From Paulinella micropora (Eukaryota; Cercozoa; Imbricatea; Euglyphida), in assembly GCA_009731375.1 (NCBI GenBank), contig BJOX01000193.1:608279-641135 (forward strand): a stretch of 32,857 nt of DNA. Reading direction: 5' to 3'. Shown piece after piece: positions 32,800 through 32,857 of the stretch (within the stretch, counting starts at the first letter, position 1; every line of letters starts with the position of its first letter). The translations under genes were made by a program, and so were the position numbers. Below the pieces are notes generated by a model. That model had not been told where the DNA came from. It saw nothing but the letters and a program-made list of their open reading frames with translations, and did no database searches.

Positions 32800-32857
<58 letters not shown>
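32797..32857. other. Poly-C run at window end
   Basis: About 60 C to the edge; similar runs in this window border N gaps, so this may mark another gap. Confidence 0.9.

Overview
This is a eukaryotic nuclear window in which most bases are simple repeats: (CT)n, (GATA/TATC)n, (TACA/TATG)n, (TGGA)n, (CTTA)n, (TTG)n and pentanucleotide arrays. Very short exons sit inside them. Spliceosomal introns (GT...AG), AATAAA-type signals and exon phases show that it is eukaryotic. GC-rich coding patches and small hairpin (MITE-like) elements suggest an alga or another protist, but the sequence does not fix the lineage. Almost all long open frames are translated repeats and are not genes.

One gene is certain. 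On the + strand, 20078-30657 and beyond the right edge, eight in-phase exons (772 bp of coding DNA in 10.6 kb) encode a Sua5/YrdC/TsaC threonylcarbamoyl-AMP synthase, with all the diagnostic motifs in order. Its last visible exon carries an in-frame (TCT/TCC)n expansion of about 54 codons, which puts a Ser/Pro-rich insert between two catalytic-domain motifs.

A second well supported gene (gene A) runs on the - strand from an ATG at 11293 to beyond the left edge. Ten exons, all in phase (262 codons), predict a type II single-pass membrane protein with an acidic N-terminus, one transmembrane helix, a Lys/His-rich stretch, a Ser/Thr/Pro-rich stretch and a Cys-containing part. I do not recognise the family.

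Between 12.4 and 18.7 kb there are three weaker exon chains: gene B (+, 12408-13960), gene C (-, 17215-13606) and gene D (+, 14930-18599). B and C overlap antisense, and D lies in an intron of C, so they cannot all be equally right without nesting or overlap.

The most striking feature is shared by genes A, D and YRDC. Many exons are surrounded by partial copies of themselves, each separated by microsatellite, with a fixed polarity relative to transcription. Copies upstream of the exon carry its acceptor and 5' half. Copies downstream carry its 3' half and usually its splice donor. One complete exon remains between them. The introns also tend to be microsatellite from the 5' splice site to the 3' splice site, with the GT donor in register with the repeat unit. 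The rest of the window holds short hairpin transposon-like elements, two dispersed repeat families with a shared terminus, an 80-bp higher-order repeat and four assembly gaps (N), two of them flanked by poly-C.
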